Both the position numbers and the translations under genes were made by a program. 64,000 nt of DNA from Mytilus trossulus (Eukaryota > Mollusca > Bivalvia > Mytilida > Mytilidae), in NCBI RefSeq assembly GCF_036588685.1, contig NC_086384.1, positions 14,088,195-14,152,194 on the forward strand, in the 5' to 3' direction. The notes under the pieces are model-generated. The model was not told the DNA's origin. It ran no database searches and was given only the letters and a program-made list of their open reading frames with translations. This document shows positions 24,224 through 36,924 of this stretch, piece after piece (the stretch's first letter is position 1; each line of letters opens with the position of its first letter).

Positions 24224-25522
24224 ATTCTGTAGGTACTGTCTGCAGTTCTTATATATAGTCTGTAAGTATTGTCTGGTTCTTCGATGTAATCTGTAAGTAT
24301 TTTCTGTGGTTCTTAGGTACAGTCTGTACGTATAGTCTATGGTTCTTATATACAGTCTGTACATATTATCTGTGGTTCTTAAATAGTCTGTTTGTATTGT
24401 CTGTGGTTCTTAGATGTAGTCTGTAAGTACTGTGTATTGTTCTTAGATACAGTCTGTAAGTAAAGACTATGGTTCTGATATATAGTCTGTAAGCATTGTC
24501 TGTGGTTCTTAGGTATAGTCTGTAAGCATTGTCTGTGGTTCTAAAGTACCCTCTGTATGTATTGTATGTGGTTCTTAGATGTAGTCTGTAAGTATTGTAT
24601 GTGGTCCTTAGGTACAGTCTGTAAGTATAGTCTATGGTTCTTAGATACAGTTTGTAAGCATTGTCTGTGGTTCTTAGGTACAGTCTGTAAGTATAGTCTG
24701 GTTCTAAGATAAAGTCTGTAAGTATAGTCCATGGTTCTTAGATATAGTCTAAGCATTGTCTGTGGTTCTTGGATGTAGTCTATAAGTATTGTCTGTGGTT
24801 CTTATGTACAGTCTGTAAGTCTATGGTTCTGAGATACAGTCTGTAAGTATAGTCTGGTTCTTAGATTTAGTCTGTAAGTACTGTGCATGGTTCTGAGATA
24901 TAGTCTGTAAGCATTGTCTGTGGTTCTAAGGTACCCTCTGTATGTATTGTATGTGGTTCTTAGATGTAGTCTGTAAGTATTGTATGTGGTTCTTAGGTAC
25001 AGTCTGGTAGTATAGTCTGGTTCTTAGATGTAGTCTGTAAGTACTGTGCATGGTTCTGAGATATAGTCTGTAAGCATTGTCTGTGGTTCTAAGGTACCCT
25101 CTGTATGTATTGTATGTGGTTCTTAGATGTAGTCTGTAAGTATTGTATGTGGTCCTTAGATACAGTCTGTAAGCATTGTCTGTGGTTCTTAGGTACAGTT
25201 TGTATGTATTGTCTGTGGTTCTTAGATACAGTCTGTAAGTATAGTCTATGGTTCTTGGGTACAGTCTGAATGTATTGTCTGTGGTTCTTATATGTAGTCT
25301 GTAAGTATTGTCTGTGGTTCTTAGATACAGTCTGTAAGTATAGTCTATGGTTCTTAGGTACAGTCTGTATGTATTGTCTGTGGTTCCTAGATATAGTCTG
25401 TAAGTATTGTCTGTGGTTCTTAGATACAGTCTGTAAGTTTACTCTGTGGTTCTCATATACATTCTGTAAGTATTGCCTGTGGTTCATAGATGTATACATA
25501 ATGGTTCTTAAACACAGTTTAT
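24224..25522. repeat. 33-bp minisatellite, about 39 copies
   Basis: The unit runs GTCTGTAAGTATTGTCTGTG then GTTCTTAGATACA. Copies are diverged and occasionally shortened. Because 33 is a multiple of three, open frames survive on both strands: 136 codons at 25089-25499 minus, with an 11-residue period near NHRQYLQTVSK, and 86 codons at 25270-25530 plus. I regard these as by-products of the period. Confidence 0.95.
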
Positions 25523-25689
25523 ATGCATGATTGGAATATTTGCCACTGGATTTAAATCGTTTATTGAACGGACAGAGACTAGCGGTTGAATAACCTAACT
25601 ATTGTATTCATCGATAATATAATCTCGTCCTGAACATGAATGAAATATTTGTCACTGGACGTAAAACAAACATGAGACAGAGTTATAAG

Positions 25690-28510
25690 ATGGATATGTA
25701 TACCCTACAACGATAAAAAAAACCAATGAGACACAGTTATACAAAATACATAAACACTATAACAACGTTCACACATGATAGGTATGGACCCTTTATAACG
25801 TTCATACACTGATGAGACAGAGTTATTCGATGGGTATGAACCCTATATAAAGTTCATACACTAATGATACAAAGTTTTTCGATGGGTATGGACCCTATAT
25901 AACGTTCATACACTAATGAGACAGAGTTATTCGATGGGTATGAACCCTATATAACGTTCATACACTAATAAGACAGAGTTGTTCGATGGGTATGACCACT
26001 ATATAACGTTCATACACTGATGAGACAGAGTTATTCGATGGGTATTGACCCTGTATAACGTAAACACACTAATGAGACAGTGTTTTTCGATGGGTATGAT
26101 CCCTATTTGACGTTCATACACTAATGAAACAAAGTTATGCGTTGGGTATGAACCCTATATAACGTGCACACACTATAGAGAAAGAGGTTTTCGATGGGTA
26201 TGAACCCTATATAAAGTTCATACACTAATGATACAAAATTTTGCGATGGGTATGACCCCTATATAATGTTCAATCACTGATGAGACAGAGTTATTTGATG
26301 GGTATGAACCCTATATAACGGTCATACACTGATGAGACAGATTTTGTCGATGGGTATGAACCCTATAAAACGTTCATACACTAATGATACAAAGTTTTTC
26401 GATGGGTATGGACCCTATATAACGTTCATACACTGGTGAGACAGAGTTTTTCGATGGGTATGAACCATATATAATGTTCAATCACTGATGAGACATATTT
26501 TGTCGATGGGTATGAACCCTATAAAACGTTCATACACTATTGATACAGAGTTTTTCGATGGGTATGAACCCTATATAACGTTCATACACTATTGATACAA
26601 AGTTTTTCGATGGGTATGGACCCTATATAACGTTCATACACTGGTGAGACAGAGTTTTGCGATGGGTATGACCCCTATATAATGTTCAATCACTGATGAG
26701 ACAGAGTTATTTGATGGGTATGAACCCTATATAACGGTCATACACTGATGAGACAGATTTTGTCGATGGGTATGAACCCTATAAAACGTTCATACACTAA
26801 TGATACAAAGTTTTTCTATAGGTATGGACCCTATATAACGTTTATACACTAATAAGACAGAGTTTTTCGATGGGTATTGACCCGATATAACGTTCGTACA
26901 CTAATAAGACAGAGTTTTTCGATGGGTATGAACCCTATATAACGTTCATACACTGATGAGACAGAGTTATTCGATGGGTATTGACCCTATATAACGTGCA
27001 CACACTAATGAGACAGATTTTGTCGATGGGTATGAACCCTATATAACGTGCATATACTAATGATACAAAGTTTTTCGATGGGTATGGACCCTATATAACG
27101 TTCAAACACTGGTGAGACAGAGTTTTTCGATGGATATGAACCATATATAATGTTCATACACTGATATGACAGATTTTGTCGATGGATATGGACCCTATAA
27201 AACGTTCATACACTAATGATACAAAGTTTTTCGATGGGTATGGACCCTGCATAACGTTTGTACACTAATTAGACAGATTTTGTCGATATGTATGGACCCT
27301 ATATAACGTTCATACACTGATGAGACAGAGTTATTCGATGGGTATTGACCCTATATAACGTGCACACACTAATGAGACAGAGTTTTTCGATGGGTATGAA
27401 CCCTATATAACGTTCATACACTAATGAAACAGAGTTATTCGATGGGTATGAACCCTATATAACGTGCACACACTATAGAGAAAGAGTTTTTCGATGGGTA
27501 TGAACCCTATATAAAGTTCATACACTAATGATACAAAGTTTTGCGATGGGTATGACCCCTATATAATGTTCAATCACTGATGAGACAGAGTTTTTCGATG
27601 GGTATGAACCATATATAATGTTCATACACTGATATGACAGATTTTGTCGATGGAAATGGACCCGGCTATAAAACGTTCATACACTAATGATAGAAAGTTT
27701 TTCGATGGGTATGGACCCTATATAACGTTTATACACTAATAAGACAGAGTTTTTCGATGGGTATTGACCCGATATAACGTTCATACACTAATAAGACAGA
27801 GTTTTTCGATGGGTATGAACCCTATACTAGTATAACGTTCATACACTGATGAGACAGAGGTATTCGATGGGTATGAACCCTATATAACGTGCACACACTG
27901 ATGAGACAGAGTTTTTCGATGGGTATGAACCCTATAAAACGTTCATACACTAATGATACAAAGTGTTTCGATGGGTATGGACCCTATATCATGTTCATAC
28001 ACTGACGAGACAGAGTTATTCGATGGGTATGAACCCTATATAACGTTTATACACTAATGAGACAGAATTTAATCGATGAGTATGGACCCTATATAACGTT
28101 CATTCACTTTTCGATGGTTATGGACCCTATAAAACGTTCATTCACCAATAAGACAAAGTTATCCGATGGGTATATACCCTATACAATGTTCATACACCAA
28201 TGAAACATAATGAGCCGGTTGATATATACCTTAAACAACTGTCATACATCAATGAGACAGAGTAATTCGATGGATATTTACCCTATTTATGTTTATTCAC
28301 CAATGAGACAAAGCTAGTCCATGGGTTTAAATCCTATACAACGGTAAAACACCAATGAGACAGTTATTCGATGGGTCTAAAACTTCTACATTGTTCGTAC
28401 ACCAATGAGACAACGTTAGTCGATTTGTATATAGCATACACCAATGAAACATAATTATTTGGTGGATATATACCTTATACAACATGCATACACCAATTAA
28501 ACAGTTATTC
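25690..28510. repeat. 52-bp minisatellite, about 54 copies with higher-order structure
   Basis: The unit contains CACTAATGAGACAGAG, TCGATGGGTATGAACCC and TATATAACGTTCATA. Variant units recur in blocks. The TTATTTGATGGG variant appears at 26291 and 26707 (416 bp, 8 units). The CTATAGAGAAAGAG variant appears at 26173 and 27473 (1300 bp, 25 units). Copies decay toward the right end. Confidence 0.95.
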
Positions 28511-28513
28511 AAT

Positions 28514-29530
28514 TGGTTGTCTTATTGTAAAAACGATTGTTCATTGCTGAAGGTCAGATTACCCATTATTGCTTAAATACATGATCACTATTGGAGAGTT
28601 GTCTTATTGTAACGATTGTTTATTGTTGAAGGTCAGATTACCCTAAATTTCTTAAATCCATGATCACTATTGGAGAGTTGTCTTATTGTAACGATTGTTT
28701 ATTGTTGAAGGTCAGATTACCCATAATTGCTTAAATCCATGATCACTATTGGAGAGTTGTCTTATTGTAACGATTGTTTATTGTTGAAGGTCAGATTACC
28801 CATAATTGCTTAAATCCATGATCACTATTGGAGAGTTGTCTTATTGTAAAGATTGTCATTGTTGAAGGTCAGATTACCCATAATTGCGTAAATCAATGAT
28901 CACTGTTGGAGAGTTGTCTTATGTAACGATTGTTCATTGTTGAAGGTCAGATTACCCTTAATTTCTTAAATTCATGATCTCTGTTGGAGAGCTTTCTTAT
29001 TGTAACGATTGTTTATTGTTGAAGGTCAGATTACCAATAGTTGCTTAAATTCATGATCACTGTTGGATGGTTGTCTTATTGTAACGATTGTTTATTGTTG
29101 AAGGTCAGATTACCAAAAATTGCTTAAATCCATGATCACTGTTGGAGAGTTGTCTTATTGTAAAGATTGTCATTGTTGAAGGTCAGATTACCCATAATTG
29201 CGTAAATCAATGATCACTGTTGGAGAGTTGTCTTATGTAACGACTGTTCATTGTTGAAGGTCAGATTACCCTTAATTTCTTAAATTCATGATCTCTGTTG
29301 GAGAGCTTTCTTATTGTAACGATTGTTTATTGTTGAAGGTCAGATTACCAATAGTTGCTTAAATTCATGATCACTGTTGGATGGTTGTCTTATTGTAACA
29401 ATTGTTTATTGTTGAAGGTCAGATTACCCATAATTGCTTAAATGCATGATTTGTTGGAGAGTTGTATCTTTGTAACCATTGTTCATTTTTGAAGGTCAGA
29501 TTATCAATACTTGCTTAAATCCACGATCTC
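28514..29530. repeat. 79-bp tandem array, about 13 copies
   Basis: The unit includes TTGTCTTATTGTAACGATTG, TTGAAGGTCAGATTACCC and CATGATCACTATTGGAGAG. A four-unit block is duplicated, the TAAAGATTGTCATT variant occurring at 28847 and 29161. It abuts the 52-bp array with almost no unique DNA between them. Confidence 0.95.
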
Positions 29531-30235
29531 GGTTTGATCAAGGTCATTTACAACAAACAATAGTTCCACACAGCAGATCTGAAAGTTGATAACATCTGAG
29601 AAACTGAATTGCTGGCTAGTATGAAAATTAATCATTGACCAATAAAACCATAAAAAAAGAGGTCAATGTCATGTAAACCATAATGTACAGCCTGCCTGTA
29701 ATGGAATAATCATTCCATACATCCATACATCAAATACTGTTGACTTGCTGCTTACAACGTCCCAGAAAAAAATATGTGGTCAAGTTCATGTAGCTATCAG
29801 ACTGATTTGTAATCATTTAATACACCAACTTAATATGATACACAGACAAAAAGTGTGCAAACCTATAGTCCCCTTTGACTGTCTAACTAAGAGCCTAATA
29901 ACTTGCATATAATTCTGGGTTCAAAGTAGTAATAATATTTTTTGGTACAAACTTTATTTCATTCAATGTCATTTCAAACAACATGAGTCACAAACATTAC
30001 AAATAATAAATCATTCAGTTAATGTTCTTATTGCATCTATGATAAAAAGCAAAGAAAGTTTGTGAGGGCTTTTCCATTGAACTGAGAGTAGGTAGGGACT
30101 TTCAAAATATCCCTACAATTAAGAACAATATTTTAGATAATTCTACATAATGATAAAAGATGCATACTGAACTAGTGAAAATGTGAGCTACTGCTCACTG
30201 ATGATATGCCCGCCACAAGTGGATAATATTAATAG
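29531..30235. other. Noncoding DNA
   Basis: I see nothing recognisable beyond short AT-rich tracts. Confidence 0.4.
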
Positions 30236-30237
30236 TG

Positions 30238-30640
30238 TTAAAATATGCAAGTGTTCGGTAAACAAGAAGTTGTCGAGTGATGAATCTGAAAACGCATCAC
30301 ACGGTATAGCTGACTTATATAAATCCTGAAACCAAATTTCAGAAATCCTTGTATTGTAATTCTTGAGAAAAATGTGACGAAAATTTTCAACTTGGCTATC
30401 ATGTGTAAAATCATACAAGTGTTTGGTAAACAGGAAGTTGTCAAGTGATCAATATGAAAACGCGGTATAGCTGACTTATATAAACCCTGAAATTAAATTT
30501 CAGAAATCCTTGTATTGTAGTTCCTGAGAAAAATGCGACGAAAAATATTCATGGGACAGAAGGACGGACGGACTGACAGACAGAGGTAAAACAGTATACC
30601 CCCCTTTTTTTAAAAGGAAAGCGGGGTATAAGTAAGACCC
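30238..30640. repeat. Duplicated about 178-bp repeat ending in a GGACGGACGGAC-type block
   Basis: The CAAGTGTTCGGTAAACAAGA segment at 30249 is repeated, diverged, at about 30417, with GACTTATATAAA and CAGAAATCCTTGTATTGTA in both. It ends with AGGACGGACGGACTGACAGA and an inverted TATACCCC/GGGGTATA pair (30596-30630). A distant relative ends at 31270-31385. Confidence 0.7.
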
Positions 30641-31655
30641 ATGACACAAGTTTAATAATTTAACTTCCCTCTCTGATACATTTTAATGGAATAACCCTCA
30701 CAGAGAATATACAGCTAAAAAAAAACCAAAAAAACATTTCATACGTGTGATATTGTTACGAAGACATACATTGAAATGTTTTACTTAAATATATGTAATT
30801 AATGTAAACACATGAATATGTAAACACATGAATATTAAGTAAGTCAAGAGTATGGATAGTCATAGGAATGCACATAATAAGCGATACATTATTTTTTTTC
30901 TTTAATAAAATGATATATAGTCAACATTATCATTAACACAATTTATGATGGAGTATGTGCTGTATAGATGTCTTATTTAGAATTTGAAATTTGTATGAAA
31001 TGTTCTCAGACTTCAAAATAAATAATTATCACAAATGACAAAATCTTTTGAATCCCACAGAATAAAAAAAATTTGATTTGTTTTAGACTAATTAAAAAAT
31101 TGGCAAACATGAATGTGTCCATTAAGTACAAGGATGCCCCACTCACACTATTATTTTATGTTCAGTGGACAGTGAAATGGGATCAAAAATCTAATTTGGC
31201 ATTAAAGTTAGAAAGATAATATCATAGGGAATATGTGTTCTAAGTTGATTTCACTTCAACTTTCTCAAAAAATACCTTGACCAAAAACTTTAACCTGGAG
31301 AGGGACAGACTTACAAAGGGGCGGACGAATGGACACATAGACCAGAAAACATAATGCCCCTCTACTATTGTAGTTGGGGCATAAACAATATCTAATGTGG
31401 TTAGATATTTGTTATTAAAGCTTCCTCTTATGAATAAATTTTAAAAGATATATTTGTTTGTATAGCAGAGATAACAATGACTGCCAAAATTTAATGGTCA
31501 TATACAAAAGAAATATTAAGTGCATTTCAAATATTAAATTCTTGCATATCTGTATCGTTCCTCTATCAATTTTCTTCTTAAATGACCTGAAAATAAAATC
31601 ATTGTTTCATGGCTATTATAACATTCTTAATAAATAAAATGCAAAACTACCTGTT
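30641..31655. other. Noncoding; related interspersed repeat end at 31270-31385
   Basis: The GAGAGGGACAGACTTACAAA to GGGGCGGACGAATGG and TTGGGGCATAAA block resembles the end of the preceding repeat. I see nothing else. Confidence 0.4.
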
Positions 31656-31753
31656 AGTGCTAAAATTGAGTTTTCGATTTGAATTATCAATCTATTTTAA
31701 GGTCAGTGCTAAAATTGAGTTTTCAATTTGAATTATCAATCTAATTTAAGGTC
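31656..31753. repeat. 49-bp tandem duplication
   Basis: GTGCTAAAATTGAGTTTTCG begins at 31656 and its copy at 31705, with two or three differences. Confidence 0.85.
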
Positions 31754-31769
31754 AAGGAACAGTAAATGG

Positions 31770-31960
31770 ACTATTACACCACTGTCCCAGATTAGGGGAG
31801 GGTTTGAATTCTGCTAACATGTTTAACCCCTCCACATTCTCTTTGTAGTTGCCTGTCCCAAGTCAGGTGCCTGTAATTCAGTAGTTGTCATTTGTTTATG
31901 TGTTACATACCGGTATTTGTTTTTTGTTCCGTGACCTTATTTATATTTGTTTTGCAACAT
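31770..31960 (+). repeat. Dispersed family A, 5' portion
   Basis: Contains CCACTGTCCCAGATTAGGGG, AACATGTTTAACCCCTCC and CTGTCCCAAGTCAGG, in the same order as at 40955-41100 and 42309-42400. Confidence 0.7.
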
Positions 31961-32384
31961 CAAAACTGAAATTTATGTATCAACGTCATATAGTTTTAAA
32001 AAAAAAATCTATGGAGAAGAATTAGAGATTTGATGAATTTTAAGACAGATTTTGGATGATTTTTGCCGATTTTAAGGGCTTTCTATACAAATGTTCACTC
32101 ATATTGAAAGATTTCAATCAGTAAATATTTCAAATGATAAATGAGATAAATGCATAACTTTTTCGGTTTCCACTAGAGCCAGAGTTCTATATATGCAAAA
32201 TTTGACTGAAATCTGTGACATAGCCCATTTAATGTAACTTGACTTTAATAAAGATTTTTTCACATCTCCCCTCTGACTATAGAATCCATCTGCAATAGAA
32301 AGTTAAATTTGCAAAAACTTATCTATGAAGAGTATACAAAAATAATGTTACCTACAGATAGTAAAATGTAAAATTGAAAATTGG

Positions 32385-32490
32385 GATTTTTTTAAAGAAA
32401 CAACAACCTGACCAAAGAGCAGAAAGCAGCCAAAGGCCACCAATGGATCTTCAATACAACAAGAAAATCCCACAACCTGAAGCGTGCTCT
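32385..32490 (-). repeat. Dispersed family C (antisense)
   Basis: ACAACAACCTGACCAAAGAG, GCAGCCAAAGGCCACCAATG and TCTTCAATACAACAAG match the reverse complement of the retroelement tail family (compare 17622-17725). Confidence 0.65.
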
Positions 32491-32549
32491 TAATAGCTGT
32501 TTCTTAAACAAAAATATTTACTAGTTCAGTGATAATGGACGTCATACTT

Positions 32550-32627
32550 AACTTAACATTTGTTTTCGTTCCAATAATGAAATTTCATAACTTAACATTT
32601 GTTTTCATTCCAATAATGAAATTTCAT
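32550..32627. repeat. About 39-bp tandem duplication
   Basis: ACTTAACATTTGTTTTC followed by TTCCAATAATGAAATTTCAT occurs twice in succession. Confidence 0.85.
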
Positions 32628-33565
32628 GTCATATCCAGAATAAACAGGTAGGCATTTCAATGTGTGGTTTATCATTAACATCTACATCATTAGGTCTCTG
32701 GTGGAAAATTGTCTCATTGGCAAACTTAACACCACATCTTTTCTTTTTGATACGTTTGTCTGTACCATACACATAGAACAAGGGTAAAACCTGGATTGGA
32801 GTAATATAGATTCTATCACAGGTTTTTTTGTGTTTTAATATCAACTTGAAATAGATTTTTTTTTATATAAAAACATAAAGGGCTGCTCTAGAAAATACTA
32901 TGTCCCGTCCCCCAAGAAAACATATAAAGGCTGTTCCAGAAAATATTATGCCCCCTCCAGGGAAGGTTATTAAAAAAAATTATGTATTTAAGAAAAAAAA
33001 TATGTGGGTGGTTGTATTATGCATTATACTTTCATATCAAAATAAAACTTTAATATGTATGATATCATTGTATTACAATTTCAGGATATATGTGATAATT
33101 AAAATGTTATGCTTCAACAAAATTAAAAACAAAGGTCAAATGTTAAAAATAGTGTTGTCTCGTACAAGACTTAGAATATATTTGTCAAAGTAGGAATTTA
33201 AAAATCTGTAAAATTTCAAAAATATTTTTTGATTGCTGTAGTTTTTAATTTATTTTGTGAAGAAGAATATTGTCAAGGTTAGAAACTTGCTTTTAAAAGG
33301 GATAACAGATATTATATGTGATGCACCAAAAACCCACCGGATGACAAGCTTGATTGTTTGTTGCTTTACGCCGTATTAGCACAGAAAAAGTTGTAAAACT
33401 TGTGTCTGATCCTTTTGTCATTTTGAACAATAAAATATGTTTAAACTACAGAAAGGCTATATCGCGGTGACCAGATGACAAGATATTTTTTACTTTGTTT
33501 GATATTTAGTTTCATGGTGTCCTTATACTTATGAAATGACCAAAGAAACTAAAAAAATGTGTAAG

Positions 33566-34120
33566 GGTTCCGCGGAACCCAGTGTCTCGCCTTCTTTTGC
33601 TGTAACTCCAAGCTCAACAAAAATGAGGAAAAAAAATATTCCTTTTGATACTATCTTTTGATTGTAAGAAGCTATTGTCCAAGTTTGGTAAAAATTTCAG
33701 GATAGTTTATGAATCGAATTAATGTTTTAAAAACTGTAACTGCAGACTGTATGTAATGTTAACTGGAAGAAAAACTAAGTCCATTTATAAGTAAAATACA
33801 GATACACTGGTACAAACCCAGGATAGTTAAAGAAAGTTATTAAAATTTCAAAAACTTTAACCACAGAGTGAATGTAATGTTTCCCCGCAGAAAAACTAAG
33901 TCCATTTATAGGTAAAAAACAGAATAAATGGAATTTTATTTTTGCAAACCATTTATAAATAAAATACAGAAAAAATAGAATTTTAATTTTACTAAATTTC
34001 TTTATGGATACTATCTTATGATCATAAACAAGCTTCTGTCCAAGTTTGGTAGAAATCCAGTATAGTTTAAGAAAGTTATTAAATTAAATTTTCAAAAACT
34101 TTAACCACAGAGTGAATTTT
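33566..34120. repeat. Dispersed family E, three diverged internal copies
   Basis: The core TCCAAGTTTGGTA with CAGGATAGTTTA and AAGAAAGTTATTAAA recurs near 33675, 33812 and 34038. In two copies AACTTTAACCACAGAGTGAA follows. It is noncoding. Confidence 0.65.
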
Positions 34121-36609
34121 TGTGGACGCTTGAAAGTAGGATCGCTTAGTCTTGCATTTTGGACTAAAGTCGAAGGCTCGACAAAAATGTGAGGTTGTCA
34201 GGTGTAGGACCTGTCTTGCATAAGTTAGTGATTCACATAAACACATACCTAATTCTGTCCCAAACAAAGAGAAACATTTTTCATATTTAAATTTTCATTA
34301 CATCTATACAGGTGTCATATGTGGAGCAGGATCTGCCTACCCTTCTAGATCACCTCCTTTTTTTAATAGGGTCAGCTTTAGTGTTACATATTTTATGCAA
34401 TATTGGTTGTCTGTTGGTCTTTTAAATTTTTCTTTGGTACCTTTCGCTTCTCTTCTATTATAGCTTTTATTATAATATAAAGGGGGCTCGCAGGTCTGAA
34501 TCAATTTTTTTTTTAAATATAGGATTTCGCTATTCTTTTCTATAAATAAACTTTATCCTAATCTTAAAAGAAAATTTAAATAAAAATATGGGGTCCCTGT
34601 TTATTTAAGCTCATAATCTGCATTTGAAAGAAGCATGTATTTCTGTTAAGGTACTTTTTTTCTGTTGAACTAATAGGAGAAAAAAAGGTAAAATCAAAAG
34701 AAAAAAAGAAAGAAATAACAGAAATCGCTTAAATTTTTCAATAGTTTAGTATAAGTACAGTTAATTTGAAAACAATTATAAAAAATAAAGGTCACCGATG
34801 AGTTAAAAGTTATTTCAGTTTTTTTTTTTTTAAATGACATTTTTTCACCAAGGGGAGATAATTTGGAGCATTTTCAATGATATAAACATTTTAAAAGTCA
34901 TCTGGGGCCAAAACAAATTGTTTTTTTTTGGTTGATTATTGTACAATATCATAAAGTAACACTTAAAGTGTAATAAATAAAATTTGAAATGAAAAAAAAA
35001 TGTTTCAATGTTTGCTGATGTATTTGTACCCTCGAGCCTCCTTAAAAGGAAAATGCAATAAAAAACCCAAAACAAATGGTTAAAATCAATCTTTAAGTGA
35101 AATGTCTCCTAAATATTACTGCAATTTTCAAAATTTCTCTACCATTTTTAAGACAAAAACATAACCTGAATTTGCCCTTCTGTTCTATTTTTAACCATGC
35201 ATGGCAACTATGATGGTTGGCATGCCAGGTCCTTGGACAAGATATCCGAATGATGATTGTATACCAGTTTGGTTATATTTGGCTCAGTAGTTTCAGATTA
35301 GATTTTTGTAAAAGTAACCAGACATTTACAACAGACTTCAAGTGATGAGAAAAGCTCACTTGACCCTTTGGGTCAGATGAGCTTAACTGAAATGATTCAT
35401 CTATCAGCCAACACATATAGACAATGAAAACATTTGTATGAATTTAACACTTATTATAGATATTACCATATGGAGAAAATCCAAGCAACACTGACAGTCT
35501 TTAATGCATGTTTTGCTTGTCTAAATTACTATAACCATTCACCTAAAAATAACAAAGAAACAATAACATGATAGCAAATTAATTAAAGTTGATAAATAAA
35601 GAGAAAAATAAAAAGTAATAAATGTGGATTTCTTGAATTAAATAAGTCAGTTTCCAATGGGAAACTCTATGCAAGAATGTAAGCCAAAGGGGAGATTTCT
35701 TGTTACATTGTTAATATTTCTTGGTTAAGTGCTCACAAGTTAAATCAATTAAAATGTGTATGTGTCTGTCTCAAATCTGGAACCAGGAGACTAATATTCA
35801 GTGGTTTGTTTCCATTAAAATTGTTTTTCTATTTATTCTATCATTAATTTAGTCATTACTTTTTCTAATTTAGTCTTTTACTACTCATGGTTGAAGGCAT
35901 TACTTATTGTCCCTTCTACCCAAATCAATTGTGACTAGTTGTCACATTGGTAATCATGCCACATCTCTATCTTTTCAAACCTCTTTAGAAGTTCCTGTAC
36001 ATGTATAAAGTCTGTATCATATGAAAAAAAAACAAATATGAGTACAAATGTATATGTTGATCATATGTTGTTTTCGGAGCCCAGAAATTTAGAAATGATC
36101 CGGCAGGTAAACTTATTGATCCTTTAAATAAACTCATTTAAACAATTACCAAATCAAAACTGTAATTAGGTCTTTGAATTTTGTTTTTATTGGAAATAAT
36201 ATTGATTTGTTATTATTTAATGAAAATCGAACTATAGTTATATACCTAATAATAAATACAGATTTATGGATCTTACAATCTGTCAATACCTGTATCTTGG
36301 CATTGCACAAGTTTTTGTTTTTCTCTTATTATGACACCTGTTCACTAAATCCATTAGATGGTGCATGTGTATTGATTGACAAATCAGTCTAAGATGCATG
36401 ATTCTTTTTATAAGTTGTTATTGGCTTTGAACTAACTAGCTGTCAGTAACTGTAAACATTTGTTTTTCACTCATTTTTTTGTACATTAATTAGGCAGGTT
36501 TTTTTCTATTTTTTTGTTGGGATGTACAAGTACCCATCCATGTCAACTTTCTGTTTTTTGATAGATGTATTTCTATTTGTATCCATGAGCTGAGTTAATT
36601 TTTTTTCAA
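34121..36609. other. Noncoding; fragments of interspersed repeats
   Basis: A family A 3' fragment lies at about 35870-35975 (GTTGTCACATTGGTAATCAT). A block ending GCTCACTTGACCCTTTGGGT lies at about 35350-35390. I find no gene. A longer (T)n and (A)n background is evident. Confidence 0.4.
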
Positions 36610-36912
36610 CTGTGTTATTATGTTGTATTGTTAAACCATTTTTCCAGGTTAGGGGAAGGGTTAGTGCCTTCAAACTAGTTTACCCTTCACAATCAAATGT
36701 GCCTGTCACATGTCAGGAACCTGTAGTGGATTTTTGCTGCTGTGACTGTGTTACATATATTTTTTTACATAAATTAAGCCATTATTTTTCTCGTTTGAAT
36801 TGTTTTACATTTTTTGTTTAGAGGATTTTTATAGCTGCCTATGTGGTGTTGGTTTTGTTCTTTGTTGAAGGCTTACGGTGACATATAGTTGTTAATTCTG
36901 TGTCATTTTAAG
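36610..36912 (+). repeat. Dispersed family A, near full length
   Basis: Runs from TTGTATTGTTAAACCATTTT through CTGTCACATGTCAGGAACCT and AGGATTTTTATAGCTGCC to GTTAATTCTGTGTCATTTT. It lacks the extreme 3' GTCTCATTGGC block. Confidence 0.7.
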
Positions 36913-36924
36913 CCCGACAAAGTT

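Noticed and set aside
26290..26360. CTGATGAG followed by a stem-like GACAGATTTTGTC in the 52-bp repeat, suggesting a hammerhead ribozyme
   Set aside because: All units read GATGG where the ribozyme core needs GAAA, most units have CTAATGAG and no stem II, and stem I does not pair.
24224..29530. CRISPR array
   Set aside because: Units are contiguous without unique spacers, and the window is eukaryotic.
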